A stretch of 64,000 bases of DNA, from contig CM030835.1 in NCBI GenBank assembly GCA_018105865.1, forward strand, positions 873,001-937,000, read 5' to 3'. Positions 36,423 through 47,892 of the stretch are shown piece by piece (position 1 is the stretch's first letter; the number at the start of each line of letters is the position of its first letter). This DNA is from Metaphire vulgaris. Lineage: Eukaryota; Annelida; Clitellata; Crassiclitellata; Megascolecidae. The position numbers and the translations under genes were made by a program. The notes below the pieces were generated by a model. That model saw only the letters and a list, made by a program, of their open reading frames with translations, was not told the DNA's origin and ran no database searches.

Positions 36423-36618
36423 CAGAGGCGTAAACTGCTATGAAGGTCTCTAGGCTCGAGTCCAAGAGATGTCCACGGGTTAACCCAACCCATGGACATC
36501 GCTGCTGGCCCTACATCTCTACCTTTCCCCTTCCCTATATATATATATATATGGTAGACTCTCAAAAAGTGTGAAGGGGCTCGAGCCTATAGAGGCCTAA
36601 TATACGTTTACGCCTTTG
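36423..36618. mobile_element. MITE, GGCGTAAAC family
   Basis: The ends CAGAGGCGTAAAC and GTTTACGCCTTTG are inverted. The interior has CTAGGCTCGAG, CTACCTTTCCCCTTCCCTAT and a small (AT)n. A second partial left end of the same family lies at 36,289-36,330. Confidence 0.6.
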
Positions 36619-36889
36619 ACTTGGTCATGCACGCTGCTTCTATATATAAACGAGCACAGAAGTAGATAAGGATCTTATCGCGATCCGCTGGGAAAATGTG
36701 AGTAGAAATTAATAGACTTAATAGTAACAACGACCCTATTTCTCGCTGAATTTCGATTGGAATAGGCCTACAGTAAAACTCATTTGGCACGGACTATACA
36801 GTAAGAGCTTACCGGTAAAAAATGTCTATGTTAAATGTAATAATTGAAAGTTCGTGTTGTGTCTTGACTGGATTGGCGAAAACTTTGAT

Positions 36890-36892
<3 letters not shown>

Positions 36893-36937
<45 letters not shown>
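36893..36937. repeat. (GA)n microsatellite
   Basis: Perfect dinucleotide array. Confidence 0.9.
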
Positions 36938-36963
36938 AACCCCTCTTATACAGTAGCATCATT

Positions 36964-37080
36964 TCGCACTTTCGGGCAATTTTTGGCAAATTTTGGGCAA
37001 ATTTTGGGCCAATTTTGCCATGACAAATTTGTAAGTTTTTGAATTTGTTGGCCAATTTGTGGCAAATTTTTGCACATTTC
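36964..37080. repeat. Phased GGCAAATTTT short repeats
   Basis: At least five imperfect copies of GGGCAAATTTT recur at about 10-11 bases and then more loosely to 37,080. A-tracts repeated at helical period are a hallmark of intrinsically curved DNA. Confidence 0.5.
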
Positions 37081-37148
37081 ACATTTATTTATTTAATACA
37101 TTATACATTATTTCTTCATTACCTTGTGGCTGCATTGTATATATTTTT

Positions 37149-37334
37149 GGGGCGCGGTGGTGCGGTAGTAGGATCCATCATCCTTGCCATAGGGCCTACC
37201 ATCGGGAGGGTAACGGGTTCGAATCTGACCCCAGCCACTGCTGTGCTATAACATTGGACAAGTTGTTCCACCTAACTGTCTTCTGCGAGGAAGGCAAAGG
37301 AAAACCACATAACTCATCTTTAGGTTGCAAAAAG

Positions 37335-37366
<32 letters not shown>

Positions 37367-37400
37367 CATCGTCATCATCATCATCATCATCATCATCATC
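37149..37400 (+). mobile_element. tRNA-derived SINE with (ATA)n tail
   Basis: An A-box-like GCGCGGTGGTGCGGTAGTAGG head is followed at 37,215-37,225 by a perfect B box GGGTTCGAATC. A body (GTTGTTCCACC...GGCAAAGGAAAACC) and a tail of ATA then CAT triplets from about 37,338 follow. This is the standard layout of a tRNA-derived SINE. Confidence 0.7.
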
Positions 37401-38239
37401 AACAACAACGTCGTCGTCATCATCATACCATCACTGCATATATTTTATCGCCTACATTTGGGTTGGAATTCTAATTACTAATTACATAAAATAATCAAAT
37501 TCTTAAGAAAAATAAAATTAAGCTGACGAATTTAGAACCAGTTTCCATCCGAACCAACCCCCCGCTCTTGTTGTTGCTGGAAATCTACAGAGTCCCTCCC
37601 AGTCTCCCAGTCACCATATGCTGGAAGTCACCGAAATCTACATTTCTGCAACGTCATCCATAGTCTCTCTACATTCAGACAGCGACCGTAGGTTTAAGGC
37701 TCAGGCCTAATAATTATGTATATTCGGTCGATGTGTGAACGTTTGTCTATAATTAAGCGAAGTAAATTGAGAAACTTCAAGCACATGACCACTTCATCAC
37801 ACAACAGCAGCAGCAGCAGCAGCAGCAACAGCTGTGGCAGCGTCAACTGAACCTAAAGCAGTTATTACATTCAGTAATCAAACTAGCCTAAGATGTCCCT
37901 CACGTGAGCCTATGAAAACGATGTAAACTTCGCAGGTCCACGATGGATACAGGCGCATTAAGCGCCCATTAGTAAAGCATTTCACGTCTTATCCAGATGG
38001 ATCATATTAGACCTACCAGACGTTTCTAGCATTAGTAAATTCACTTCGAGCGACGTTTGTCGGAAGAGATTAAGACGTCTGTCGAGCAGCAAGGCGTTCT
38101 AAAAAGCGCCAGTTTAATATCAGAATAATTAACCGCAGCTCATCTTCGCCAACAATAAAATCGCTAAATCGCCGCACAAGCCATCGTCACAACGGAGAGT
38201 CCGAAGTGGGGCGAACCTGTCTAGAAGCTTCGAACTCAC
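37401..38239. other. Unassigned DNA
   Basis: No exon recognised; a short (CAG)n lies at about 37,806-37,830. CpG content rises from about 38,040 rightward. Confidence 0.4.
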
Positions 38240-38440
38240 CTGGATAAGAGACGCCGTTCTACTTCTGTGACGCACCGATTGCGGCCCCAATAAAGTCGCT
38301 CTCCGGTCGACTGTTAGCGCCACCGTAGACCACGTGACCAGACGCCTCCCCCTTCCTCGCTCGCCTCGACGCCGAAAACTTCACGCGGGGACTCGCGCGT
38401 AACAACTGCGCCGCCTGGCGAACGTACCGCGTCCAAATAA
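38240..38440 (-). promoter_or_regulatory. Promoter-like GC patch with minus-strand first-exon donor
   Basis: On the minus strand the text runs through CpG-rich DNA, an E-box CACGTG (38,331-38,336) and on to a textbook donor CAG|GTGAGTTCG (last exon base 38,240). The stretch before it has an open frame but no ATG, so it would be a 5' untranslated exon. It could serve the nuclear receptor 26 kb away or another leftward gene; no transcript evidence is available. Confidence 0.35.
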
Positions 38441-38510
38441 GTTGAATTATTTACTACTCTGTTGAAGAAAAATTGTCAGAGAGGTTCGAAAAGTCGGAAA
38501 CTGTGCCTAT

Positions 38511-38651
38511 GGGCGTCTGGAGGGAGGGGGTGCAATGGGTGCAATTGCACCCACTGGAAAAATTGTGGAGTCAAGAAAAAAGTAAAACTACTTGTTTCTT
38601 TCGTCACAAAACCTTGTTTTGCACCCCCTGGAAAAATTTCTGCGGACGCCC
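38511..38651. mobile_element. Small MITE, GGGCGTC ends
   Basis: Inverted GGGCGTCTGGAGG and the complement of CTGCGGACGCCC bound 141 bases containing GGGTGCAATTGCACCC and TTGCACCCCCTGG. The flanks GTGCCTAT and ATGCCTGT agree at 6 of 8. Confidence 0.5.
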
Positions 38652-38835
38652 ATGCCTGTGTCACGTTGGCCGACGATAGTGATGCACAGAGAGAAAAATC
38701 GAAAGGGATTTTCAAAGAGCTGTTGCAACAGAAGTTTGGGCGAACGTTATGCGAATAATGATAAGATTAGAAACTTTCGGGAACTAACGTTTCTGACTGT
38801 TACAAGAATTTAAAATTCCGACAATCTATATATAT

Positions 38836-38965
38836 CAGGCGTAAACTTGGATGAAAAAGTGTGGGTCCAACCCTATACCTTTCCCCTTCCCTATGGTAGC
38901 GTCTCAAAAAATGGGTGGGTGGGGGCAACTCGAGCCTAGTGACCTAATAGACGTTCACATCTATG
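38836..38965. mobile_element. MITE, GGCGTAAAC family
   Basis: It starts CAGGCGTAAACTTGGATG and ends AGACGTTCACATCTATG. The family internal text CTATACCTTTCCCCTTCC and CTCGAGCCTAGTGACC is present. Confidence 0.6.
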
Positions 38966-39081
38966 ATCTGGATCCAAATAACAGATCCTCTATATGCAGT
39001 TATAGGGGCCAATTCATACCCGTGCAGTCCTCCGATTATTACAGGAAACCAAATGCATATCTATTCGATTTAGCAAGAGAC

Positions 39082-39084
<3 letters not shown>

Positions 39085-39112
<28 letters not shown>

Positions 39113-39218
39113 CATACATACATACATACAGTTGGGACCCATACTTAATGCTACATACATTAAACAACAAATGGTTGGCCCCCATGAAGTTAAATTTTCT
39201 GAGCCGCCACTGCGCATA
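39085..39218. repeat. (CATA)n microsatellite abutting a MITE right half
   Basis: About eleven CATA units end at 39,130. They are followed by CTTAATGCTACATACATTAA...GGTTGGCCCCCATGA and the terminus GAGCCGCCACTG, the right half of the element seen whole at 51,043. Confidence 0.65.
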
Positions 39219-40260
39219 CATACATGACTAAGTTAAATTTTCTGTGGCGCTTTGTGACTAAGGGTCTGCCCTGTGTGAGAACCAGTGTGGGGGTCTTTGG
39301 CTGATGACGTGTCGAGGCTCGCAGAAAGAGCTAAGGCCAGGGATATTTTACACCCCTACCCCCCCACCTGCCCTCCTAATTTGAGACCCCCAAATTGAAA
39401 ATGCTAGAAATAACCCTGTCCAAGGCTCAACAGGCAGATCTGTTGTCAGCAGAAATCGTTTACGTCCCCAAATTGCACTTATCGCCCAAAGCAAAAAGAC
39501 ACGCATGCAGTCAAACAGTGTATAAGCACATCTGAGCCTACAGCCCTACACACACGGACGTTGTAGCCGCGTAAGAGGCATAACAAGCTAACAGGGCACA
39601 GCGAATTTCCAATGCCAATCAGCTGGCTATAGCATAGAACGTCTAAAATTGGCGATTTACAGGGAAGACCATTAAAATGCGGGGGTCCTTCTAGGCCTAT
39701 GCGCCTGCTGCAGTCTGGCTATAGCCTCTTGGCTAATCCGGACATCAAGAGAATCGGTTCTAGCGGAGTTAGTGTCTTCAGCCTCCGTATCGATTAGCCA
39801 TTTTCGGTTGAAACTACCAGACCGCTGACGTTCACAGGTCGACTGCGAAATTCAGGTTAATCGCCTTCAGCAAAGTGATGCCGTCTACGAAGACGCCAAG
39901 CTAGGCAGCAGGGGGGCGCGGATATAATGGTGACATTTTCATCAGTTCATATAGGGAACTTTTAATAGCTGGGAAACTTGTGGTGATTTTCTGTCCAGAA
40001 AAATTGCACTGTGACGCCGTGTTTTGAGATGCCACAAAACGTGTAAAACAGGTTTGTAAAAACTGCGAGAAGTCGGCAAATGCAAATAATTCTTACCACC
40101 CTACAGTTTGTAAATCAAATCTTGATTTATTTCGCACCACCCTGCTAACGAATTCAACGGCTAAGCGAATCAATCGTTTAAAACAGGCGAAGGCGGCCAC
40201 CAAGGTAGACCGATAGAAGCGAAAGAACTCGATACCTTACCTGTCTGTCCAACGGTGGGC
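39219..40260. other. Unassigned DNA
   Basis: No exon is recognised. The N-terminal exon of the sulfotransferase downstream should lie somewhere to the left, but no signal-anchor-like exon could be supported. Confidence 0.35.
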
Positions 40261-40311
40261 CAGGGTAATATTGTATACAAATTCTTATCGCCAATTTTAA
40301 TCATTCGAACG

Positions 40312-40319
40312 TGACGTCA
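40312..40319. promoter_or_regulatory. Perfect CRE palindrome TGACGTCA
   Basis: This is a full cAMP-response element (CREB/ATF consensus) in a locally CpG-rich patch about 1.1 kb before the sulfotransferase exon. Two more lie at 41,124 and 41,304. Function is inferred. Confidence 0.35.
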
Positions 40320-41123
40320 CTGCCTCCGTGCAGATCGCGAATTTTGCAGAGTTTCGCAAAAGTTATTTTCGCTGGTAAAGGAATATTTCGTCGATTGTTC
40401 TTAATTTATTTATCAGGATTAATCGCGATTTTACTCTTCGTTCATAATAATTAGGCGAGTTTGGCTATTAATCCAGAGAGCACAGATGAACAAAAGACGG
40501 TGGCGGGAAACAGCGGCGAAAAACTCATCAGAAGACGCGTTTTCTTTATAAGTGGGCGCACATTTCTCTTTATAAGACGGTCTACAGCTTACAAGATTAT
40601 CGCTATAAATTATAAGAAAAATTTCTTTTGTGCTTTTGCACTTTTGCATATGCAAAGAAAGAAAGAATTGCATCATGATACATAAATAAAACCACCTGGG
40701 CGCAACCCCCCGCCCCCGCTCCTCTTAACCGGTTTTGGTGGCGTAGCCGTATCGTTGCTTAATACAGTGGCGTCGCTAGGGGGGGGGTGACACTAACTAC
40801 ACTATACTACAAGGTCACAAGGCAGTGTCACCAAAACGCCTGGTGCCTGTAATTTTGTAAATTAAACGATTACTCCAGTTGAACTTACACAGAGGAACTC
40901 AGGGAGGTCCATGATGTACAGTATTCTTTCTGGCAAAAGCAGTCTGAAATTCCTCTCTCTCTCTCTCTCTGTTGCGTCTCTCAGTTGACTCGGAATCTCT
41001 CTCTCTCTCTCTCTTTCTTCCTCCTCTGAGTGACCGATGTCTTTGTTTGCTGTTCCTGTGTTCAGTTGAGTTGTCATCGTGGAATCCTGATCTTCATCGT
41101 TTCTTCAAAGTCCTCCTCCTGAT

Positions 41124-41311
41124 GACGTCACCGATGTCCTTTGTCTTTCGTTCCGTGATTTCATTATTCGATTATTATTATTATTATTATTGTCATTATT
41201 ATTATTATTATTGATCTTCGCATCGTTGATTGTATTATTATTATTATTATTATTATTATATTCTGTCATGTTATTGTTATTGCTTTCATGAAAGCAGATC
41301 TGATGACGTCA
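41124..41311. promoter_or_regulatory. Duplicated CRE module
   Basis: CTGATGACGTCA occurs at 41,120 and 41,300. Each copy is followed 40-60 bases later by CCGTGATTTYATTATT and a (TTA)n array, indicating a local duplication of about 180 bases. Each copy holds a complete TGACGTCA. This lies in the intron just before the sulfotransferase coding exon. Confidence 0.4.
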
Positions 41312-41360
41312 GAAGTCTTGCTGTGCGTGTCCAACCTCCGTCTACAATCTCGTGCCGTGA

Positions 41361-41417
<57 letters not shown>
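41169..41417. repeat. Three (TTA)n arrays in the intron before the sulfotransferase exon
   Basis: Arrays lie at 41,169-41,212, 41,236-41,259 and 41,364-41,417. The last ends about 50 bases before the splice acceptor. Confidence 0.9.
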
Positions 41418-41467
41418 CGCTGACTAAACGACGTTAAACCCCGCCTAATTGAATTATTCTTCTACAG

Positions 41468-42354
41468 CTCACCAAGACGACCAGTCGTTCGACAGACGAT
41501 CTCTAGCGTTGGACGCCGCTCAGATCCGACGTCAGACGTTAAGGAGGACTCACCTCCAGGACGTCTGCAGAAGACTGAACAACTCGTCCGGGTTTTCAGG
41601 ATCGGAAGAGATGCTGCCGCAGTCGCTTTTACAGTCAATAATCGTCGACGACAAGAACCGTCTTCTGTACTGCAGAATACCGAAGGTCGCTTGCACCAAC
41701 TGGAAGCGCGTTCTGCTGGCAATGAACGGACTTCTGGGGACAAACGAAAGCTACTTCGACCTGCCGAAGACGCTACTCCGCCGGCTGATCGAATACACGG
41801 CCGACGAGGTTCGCTCCCGACTCGACAACTACTACAAGATCGTCTTCGTCCGCGAACCCTTCGAGCGACTCCTGTCCGCCTATTCGGATAAATTAATCAA
41901 AACGGTCAACGATACGTACAGAAGACTGTACGGAAGGGAGATCGTCAGGCTGTACCGAAAGAACCCGACGGCCGAATCTCTGGAGCGAGGCCACGACGTG
42001 ACCTTCGACGAATTCGTCGCCTACTTGGTCGATCCAAGGACAACGGAGACGCGACCTTTCGACATTCACTGGAGACAGTACCACGAATTATGCCATCCGT
42101 GCCTCGTCAGGTACGATTTCGTAGGAAAATACGAGACGCTGGCAGAAGACGCGGAATTTGTTTTAAGGCAACTTGGTGCTCGAAAGGACCTGTCCTTTCC
42201 CAAAGGCCCCCAGCGCAGCGTCAAAACGTCCGATCTAGTCGCTGGGAAGCTGTCCAGCATACCAGCCGTAAATGTTCGTAGTCTGTGGAAACTGTATTCG
42301 ATCGATTTCGACATGTTCAACTACTCTTATCCAAGTTTTGGTTTAAAACTTTAA
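41468..42354 (+). CDS. Carbohydrate sulfotransferase (C4ST/HNK-1ST family), 3' coding exon
   Basis: This family moves sulfate from PAPS to GalNAc or related sugars on chondroitin/dermatan or glycoprotein chains in the Golgi lumen. The exon follows the acceptor TTCTTCTACAG (phase 1) and runs to TAA. The open frame before it has no ATG, so earlier exons must supply the cytoplasmic tail and membrane anchor. Visible motifs: the 5'-phosphosulfate loop RIPKVACTNWKR (about residues 70-81 of the exon), the 3'-phosphate site REPFERLLSAY (about 129-139), then FVAYLVDPRT, CHPC and FVGKYETLAEDAEFVLRQLG, and the C-terminal DMFNYSYPSF. The order and the ending MFNYS-x-PS-x-LKL match chondroitin 4-O-sulfotransferases (CHST11/12/13) better than CHST8/9/10. 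Sequons occur near NNSS, NES and NDT. It is intact, GC-rich in third positions, and appears functional. The substrate cannot be fixed from sequence alone. Confidence 0.92.
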
Positions 42355-42862
<508 letters not shown>

Positions 42863-44874
42863 ACTAGGGCCTATATATGCCCTCTATTTAACAGACCTTC
42901 ATTAGGCTTCTCTCACACAGCGAATAATAATATAAAACTTGTTTTTAATGTCTATAAAACCTGTTCTAGGCCTATAATGAACCAGATATCTGAATACGCG
43001 GCTCTTCCCTCCATCGCCTTACTAGGCCTTCCGCAAGATATTCGCCAGGTCTTTCATTTAGTTGATGTCCCTCGTTCTCGTACAGTCAATGGCGTTAGTG
43101 TGTAGTATGAAATGACTGGAAGTGCTCTATTTCTAACCCTGCAATTCAAAATTGAGAATGATATTATTGATTATTCTTGCAAAGTTTAAAGCAATGAAGA
43201 TTGAACAAGAGGAAAATGTGGATTTTGTCGGAGAATTTCTTCAAATCAATTAGATTTTTACATATCTAGGGATAATATATACACGATATATTGTATATAT
43301 ACAAAGTATGTTGTATACACAATATACTGTATAGTGTATACAGCCAACTGATTATATATTGTTATGTATATATAATATATGCACTATATAATTATCAGTT
43401 GGCGGCATTTTTTGTCACTTTAAGTTTCAAAAGGTCTACGGTGGATAAATTTAGAAGGTTAGGATTAGACTAAAAAGGCCGCCTGTTAGTTTATCGCACA
43501 TGCAGTTAGTTAGACAGCTGGGCCTCCAGTTTGCACTTTTTTTGTACTATTCTTAAGCCCATCTGACATTTGAATTCATAACGTGTTTCTTCTACCATCA
43601 GTGGTGACCTGTTAATTCAACTCATCTATGCACAGGTGAGCAAATAAACTGTACGGCGTTACGTTTAGTCTGCATCCCGTAGAGTTTAGACCGAGTCGTT
43701 CTATATATAATCGAAAGCACATATTGTGCTTTGAACACAGTTCTCTCGAACATAATATTAGATCGAAAGCGACCGTTAAGTCCTAAGAGTAATTCAGAGT
43801 AAAGGGTTTTGAATGTATTGTATCGATTTGCCTGTCCCAGGTTCTATTCAACTACCGCAAAAACTAGCCTTGGATTGGAATCAATTAAACTGTCGCAATA
43901 TTGGGAAAATTGCCAAAAGAGCTATATACGTGTGCTGTGAAAATGACCAAAAATGAGGATAAAATGCGGCGTATATTTGTGCAGAAATATAGCAAATGCG
44001 GAGAAACCGAGTCTGAATATGCCGTGAACGTTAAAAAATTCGTTATCTAAGCGATCGCATACACATGCTAGCGAACAGTGGCATCAAGCTCTCACAGCCT
44101 TATCTGAAGTCAACGCTTTGTGTTCTGTGTGCGGTTGTTGTTATTATACGCAAGACGACTATATATGGCGGATATCAGCCGGGCGTCCATCGAGACATCC
44201 TACTCTATGCGCTGTTCTTTAAGTCATTAATGTCTCCTGGAATCGGATTCGAGCTTCGAGCTTCGAGCCTCTCGCATCGTCTCGAGAGTCTACGCTCTCA
44301 AAAATATGAGCACATTCGTTTACGTGGAGCCTTCCGGTAAGTGAAGTTGTCAGTCGTTTCATTCGATCCGTTTGCATTTAAATAATAAATAAACGTTAAA
44401 CAAGAGTAGCAAGTAGCAATAAGTGTAACATCCATGCTGAATGCATCGAATAAGAGGATATAAATTGAAAAAGATTTTAAAGAGTACGATGTAAAGTCAT
44501 TCACGTGACATTTAAAAATCAAATACTTGGCCGTGACAGTCGTCGACGCTGATAAGAATCATCGAAAATGTGAAAGTTTTAAATAAAAAGCTCTAGCAAA
44601 AACTTTTAAAATGGAAGATGTTTTACATTTTGCTTTTACGCTTTTAGCGACGTCGGCTAGGTCAAATGTACAGCAGAAGAATCGCTTAGAATTAGTGGAT
44701 TAGCTTAGAATTAGCCTATATTTTTAAATATTTTCCATCGTTTTTGTCGCCGCCTGTATTAATAACTATCTGATAAATTGACACTAAGATAGTCACGCGC
44801 GCGGGCCAGGCCACGAATATCATATTCGTGAAATTTGCGAAAAATCCGATGAAAAATTTTATGTAAAGAGGGGT
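42863..44874. other. Unassigned AT-rich DNA
   Basis: No exon is recognised. An AT-rich inverted repeat spans about 43,341-43,404, with GCCAACTGAT at the left and ATCAGTTGGC at the right. Confidence 0.4.
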
Positions 44875-44899
44875 AAGAGGATCGAGGTAAGGCGATTGC

Positions 44900-45160
44900 C
44901 GAATAGGTGTCGCATAGTCTGTAAATTTGCTCGAAAGTTAAAGATTTGAATCTATAGTATTACTCTAAAGAGGGTCTGCCGTGGAGTTCTGCCCCAGACC
45001 ATGTTGGATGACCCAATGACCTTGAAAACTCTTTAGTCGGATGCTGTCATATTGTTCGAAAATGTGCACCAAATCATAAGATTTGAATCTTATATTACCT
45101 TAATTTTTTCAACTTGGGTTCAGCCCCAAACCCCGTTCAAGGAGTCCGCCATGTTTCTTC
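44900..45160 (+). repeat. Dispersed repeat, AGATTTGAATCTA family, two units
   Basis: Two tandem units occur. The first reads GCATAGTCTGTAAATTTGCT, then AAGATTTGAATCTATAGTATT. The second reads CATAAGATTTGAATCTTATATT, followed by GGGTTCAGCCCCAAACCCCG. Each parallels the single copy at 24,690. Confidence 0.5.
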
Positions 45161-45677
45161 AAGCCCATAGGCGGGGCTGGAAACTGTTGACACCTGCAGA
45201 AGCCCTGGTGCCGCCCTCCATATTATTATTATGGAACCTGGCTGCGCCGTTGCAAATTAATATAGTTCTACATGTGGTGTGGTAATATTAACTGTTGGGC
45301 AGCATATGCATGACTATAGTTTGCAGTGAAATCAAAGTCTTGTCATCTTTCTGGTCTTCCTACTGACCTCAACCTAGTTGTCGACCACGTTGTCTCATCC
45401 TCCAGTGCACTGGTTTTGCTGCTAAGATTGTCGAGCTTCATAAGCTGCCCCTCTTCTGACGGCGTATTAGTCGCGCTCGCTATAGGCTAAGCAGCGACCA
45501 GATGCAAACAGCATCTTCACTTGCCCTATGCAAATTGCCTTGCCGTTCCAGAAGGAAAAGGAGAATGAGGAGAATGAGGAGGAGAAGGAGGAGGAGGAGG
45601 AGGACATGTACCGTGTTTCCCTGGATTTCAGCTCGTCCTCCTCATCCTCCTCTTCTTTCACCTTTTCCATTCGTGCG

Positions 45678-45679
45678 TC

Positions 45680-45754
<75 letters not shown>

Positions 45755-45755
45755 T

Positions 45756-45790
<35 letters not shown>
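45678..45790. repeat. (CTGT)n then (CT)n microsatellites
   Basis: About 19 CTGT units followed by CT dinucleotides. Asp/Arg/Gln and Cys/Leu/Ser frames over it are artefacts. Confidence 0.9.
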
Positions 45791-46357
45791 GGGCGCCAAT
45801 TCCTTTCATTCGTCGGGACGTGAAATCCGAGGAGTTCGTTCGTATTATGATTGAAATCAGAGAGTGGATGCCGCCGTTGCTCTGCCATCGATTCTGCCGA
45901 CGCGAAGGAGGACAGGGCCGACCGGCCAAGAAAACGCTCGCAAATCGATGGACGACAATATCAAATTAAATGGCTGTCGGCGCATTTCTTTCGTCTCCTT
46001 TGTCTCTAAACAACGAGACAACGAGACAACAGGACTGAACCGGTCGACGACGGGAGAATTATCGAACAGCCGTTGAGGTGCGACGACCACCGGAAAACAC
46101 GCCGTGTACCCCCCCCCCGCGCCATCCTCCCACCCGCTCAGGATGACAGGATTATTTCTAGGATTCTCAATTGGGGGGGTGTTCGTAAATTCTGGGAGTC
46201 CTCTGCCAAAGAAGCTTGACAAGCAAAAAGGGGTCATTCCATAGCCGAACCGCTACCAGATCTGTGGACGGACGGATTAACTTCAGCCACAGAGCAACGC
46301 AACGGCCCCAGCTGGCTATGCGATGTTGTTGTTGTTGATGACGACGACGACGACGAC

Positions 46358-46390
<33 letters not shown>

Positions 46391-46449
46391 GCTCAGTAGT
46401 AATCGAGGAAAAAACAAAACTGAAAATAACGCGATTTCGTTTTGAGACA
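45791..46449. other. CpG-richer unassigned DNA
   Basis: No exon supported. A (GAC)n/(GAT)n run lies at about 46,337-46,388 and a broken MITE-like patch at about 46,140-46,240 holds the inverted T-tract motif. Confidence 0.35.
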
Positions 46450-46486
46450 TTTCACAGCAAATTGCTTGCAAGATAATCAACCAGGA

Positions 46487-46738
46487 CACGTGATACCTCC
46501 GCCTCCTTCCTCTTCGACCGAAGACATCGCGCCTAGGCGTCGATTGGTTTCCGACTTCGCCGTCAGGTGGAGATAATGAGCGGTAAGAGACGAAGAAGTC
46601 TGCGAGTTAAACTCTACAGAAACGAAATGGGGACTGGCGACTGAGAGAGAGAGCATTGCAGCGAACAACGCCTGAACCTAATGAAGAGCTGCGTCGGAGA
46701 CCTGGTCACGTGACAGACCCTGTCGGGTGTCACGTGAC
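46487..46738. promoter_or_regulatory. E-box cluster, two GTCACGTGAC palindromes
   Basis: CACGTG occurs at 46,487. The 10-base palindrome GTCACGTGAC occurs at 46,705-46,714 and again at 46,729-46,738, in CpG-rich DNA. This extended E-box is the preferred site of USF/TFE-type bHLH-zip factors. No transcript start was identified. Confidence 0.35.
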
Positions 46739-46778
46739 ACGCGTATACCTGGTTTTTGACAGAGACGTGCCATAGCAA

Positions 46779-46928
46779 GACTACTATACTGGAAAACGTG
46801 CTCTTTCTGTTGCAGGACCCAGACTTTGGAACTCTCTGCCGGAACAGGTCCGCCAAACTGAATGTCTTACTACATTCAGGTCTAGACGACTTAAAACACA
46901 TCTATTCCTGACTGCATATCCGCCTTAG
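46779..46928 (+). pseudogene. LINE ORF2 C-terminal remnant (CR1/L2-like)
   Basis: Fifty in-frame codons to TAG read KRALSVAGPRLWNSLPEQVR, then LTTFRSRRLKTHLF. This is the classic end of CR1/L2-type reverse-transcriptase proteins ('VAGPxLWNSLPxxLRxxxSLxxFKxxLKTxLF'). Confidence 0.8.
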
Positions 46929-46974
46929 TCTGGAAACTGGAAGAACGGAGTAATACTATAATGGCAGTGATAAA

Positions 46975-47640
46975 GAATTTCTAATTCTAATTAATTAGCT
47001 AATGAATTAGCTATCTGTCTAATTCTACTAACAATTACTACTACTAATTCTAACTAATTCTAATGACTACTAATTGTAATTGAAAAACTACTACTACTAC
47101 GATTCAAACTCAAGTGGATAGAGAGTTCTGAGTAAGGATGTTTTGTTCAAGGACTACTCAGTCTCAAAGCAGATAAGCTACTTTTACACCACTATGGACA
47201 ATGACAAATATACTGGAAGAAACTACTGAACTCAACAGAAACTAGCCCTACTACTCCAACTACTATGAACACTAATTGTATTTCTTTTGGGAGGACCACA
47301 AATTGAACTTTCCATGTTTATACCAGCTGCATTTGCAGCATCTATTATACTACACACTACAGCTGGATTTATTCTTAATGATAGGAAAAATTGATTAGAT
47401 GATACTCACTACAAAATGCAATTCTGATATACTCTAGATTACGGAGGATGAAATTAATTTTTGTCGTTACTAAAATGCATCGCGATTTTTATCACTGCAC
47501 TTCTAATTGCTAATTCTAATTAAATTAGATGGTATCTAATTCTAATTCTAATTAATTAGTTGTGTAATTTTGCTAATTCTAATTCTAATTCTAATTGTAA
47601 AATTTTAACTAACTAATTCTAATTAATTAGATTAAAAAGG
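46975..47640. repeat. (AATTCT)n-rich region, probable LINE tail, with an internal insertion
   Basis: AATTCTAATT units fill 46,975-47,090 and again 47,505-47,635. The ~400 bases between are different and unidentified. The first block follows the LINE remnant immediately, so the hexamer array is probably its 3' tail, later split by an insertion or grown on both sides. Confidence 0.5.
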
Positions 47641-47837
47641 CAATTACCCATACTACTACTACTACTACTACTGTCACTATGCCATATAACAGACACCTGC
47701 ATGGCCATGTTTTGAAACCTGGTTTTCGGCCAATTATCTCTATCTTCTCGTTTTCTAGAGCACAAATTCAAATTTTCACTGTATTCGAATAGATAGCGAG
47801 TTTACCTAATCTTTTTCGTATTTGAAGGCGCAACAGA

Positions 47838-47889
<52 letters not shown>
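47838..47889. repeat. (TA)n microsatellite
   Basis: Perfect array. Confidence 0.9.

Positions 47890-47892
<3 letters not shown>

Noticed and set aside
40972..41214. Signal-anchor exon for the sulfotransferase
   Set aside because: The hydrophobic text comes from CT and TTA repeats and no donor leads in phase 1 to 41,468.
45502..45969. 155-codon frame across the (CTGT)n array
   Set aside because: Cys/Leu/Ser repeats from the microsatellite; ends have no family match.
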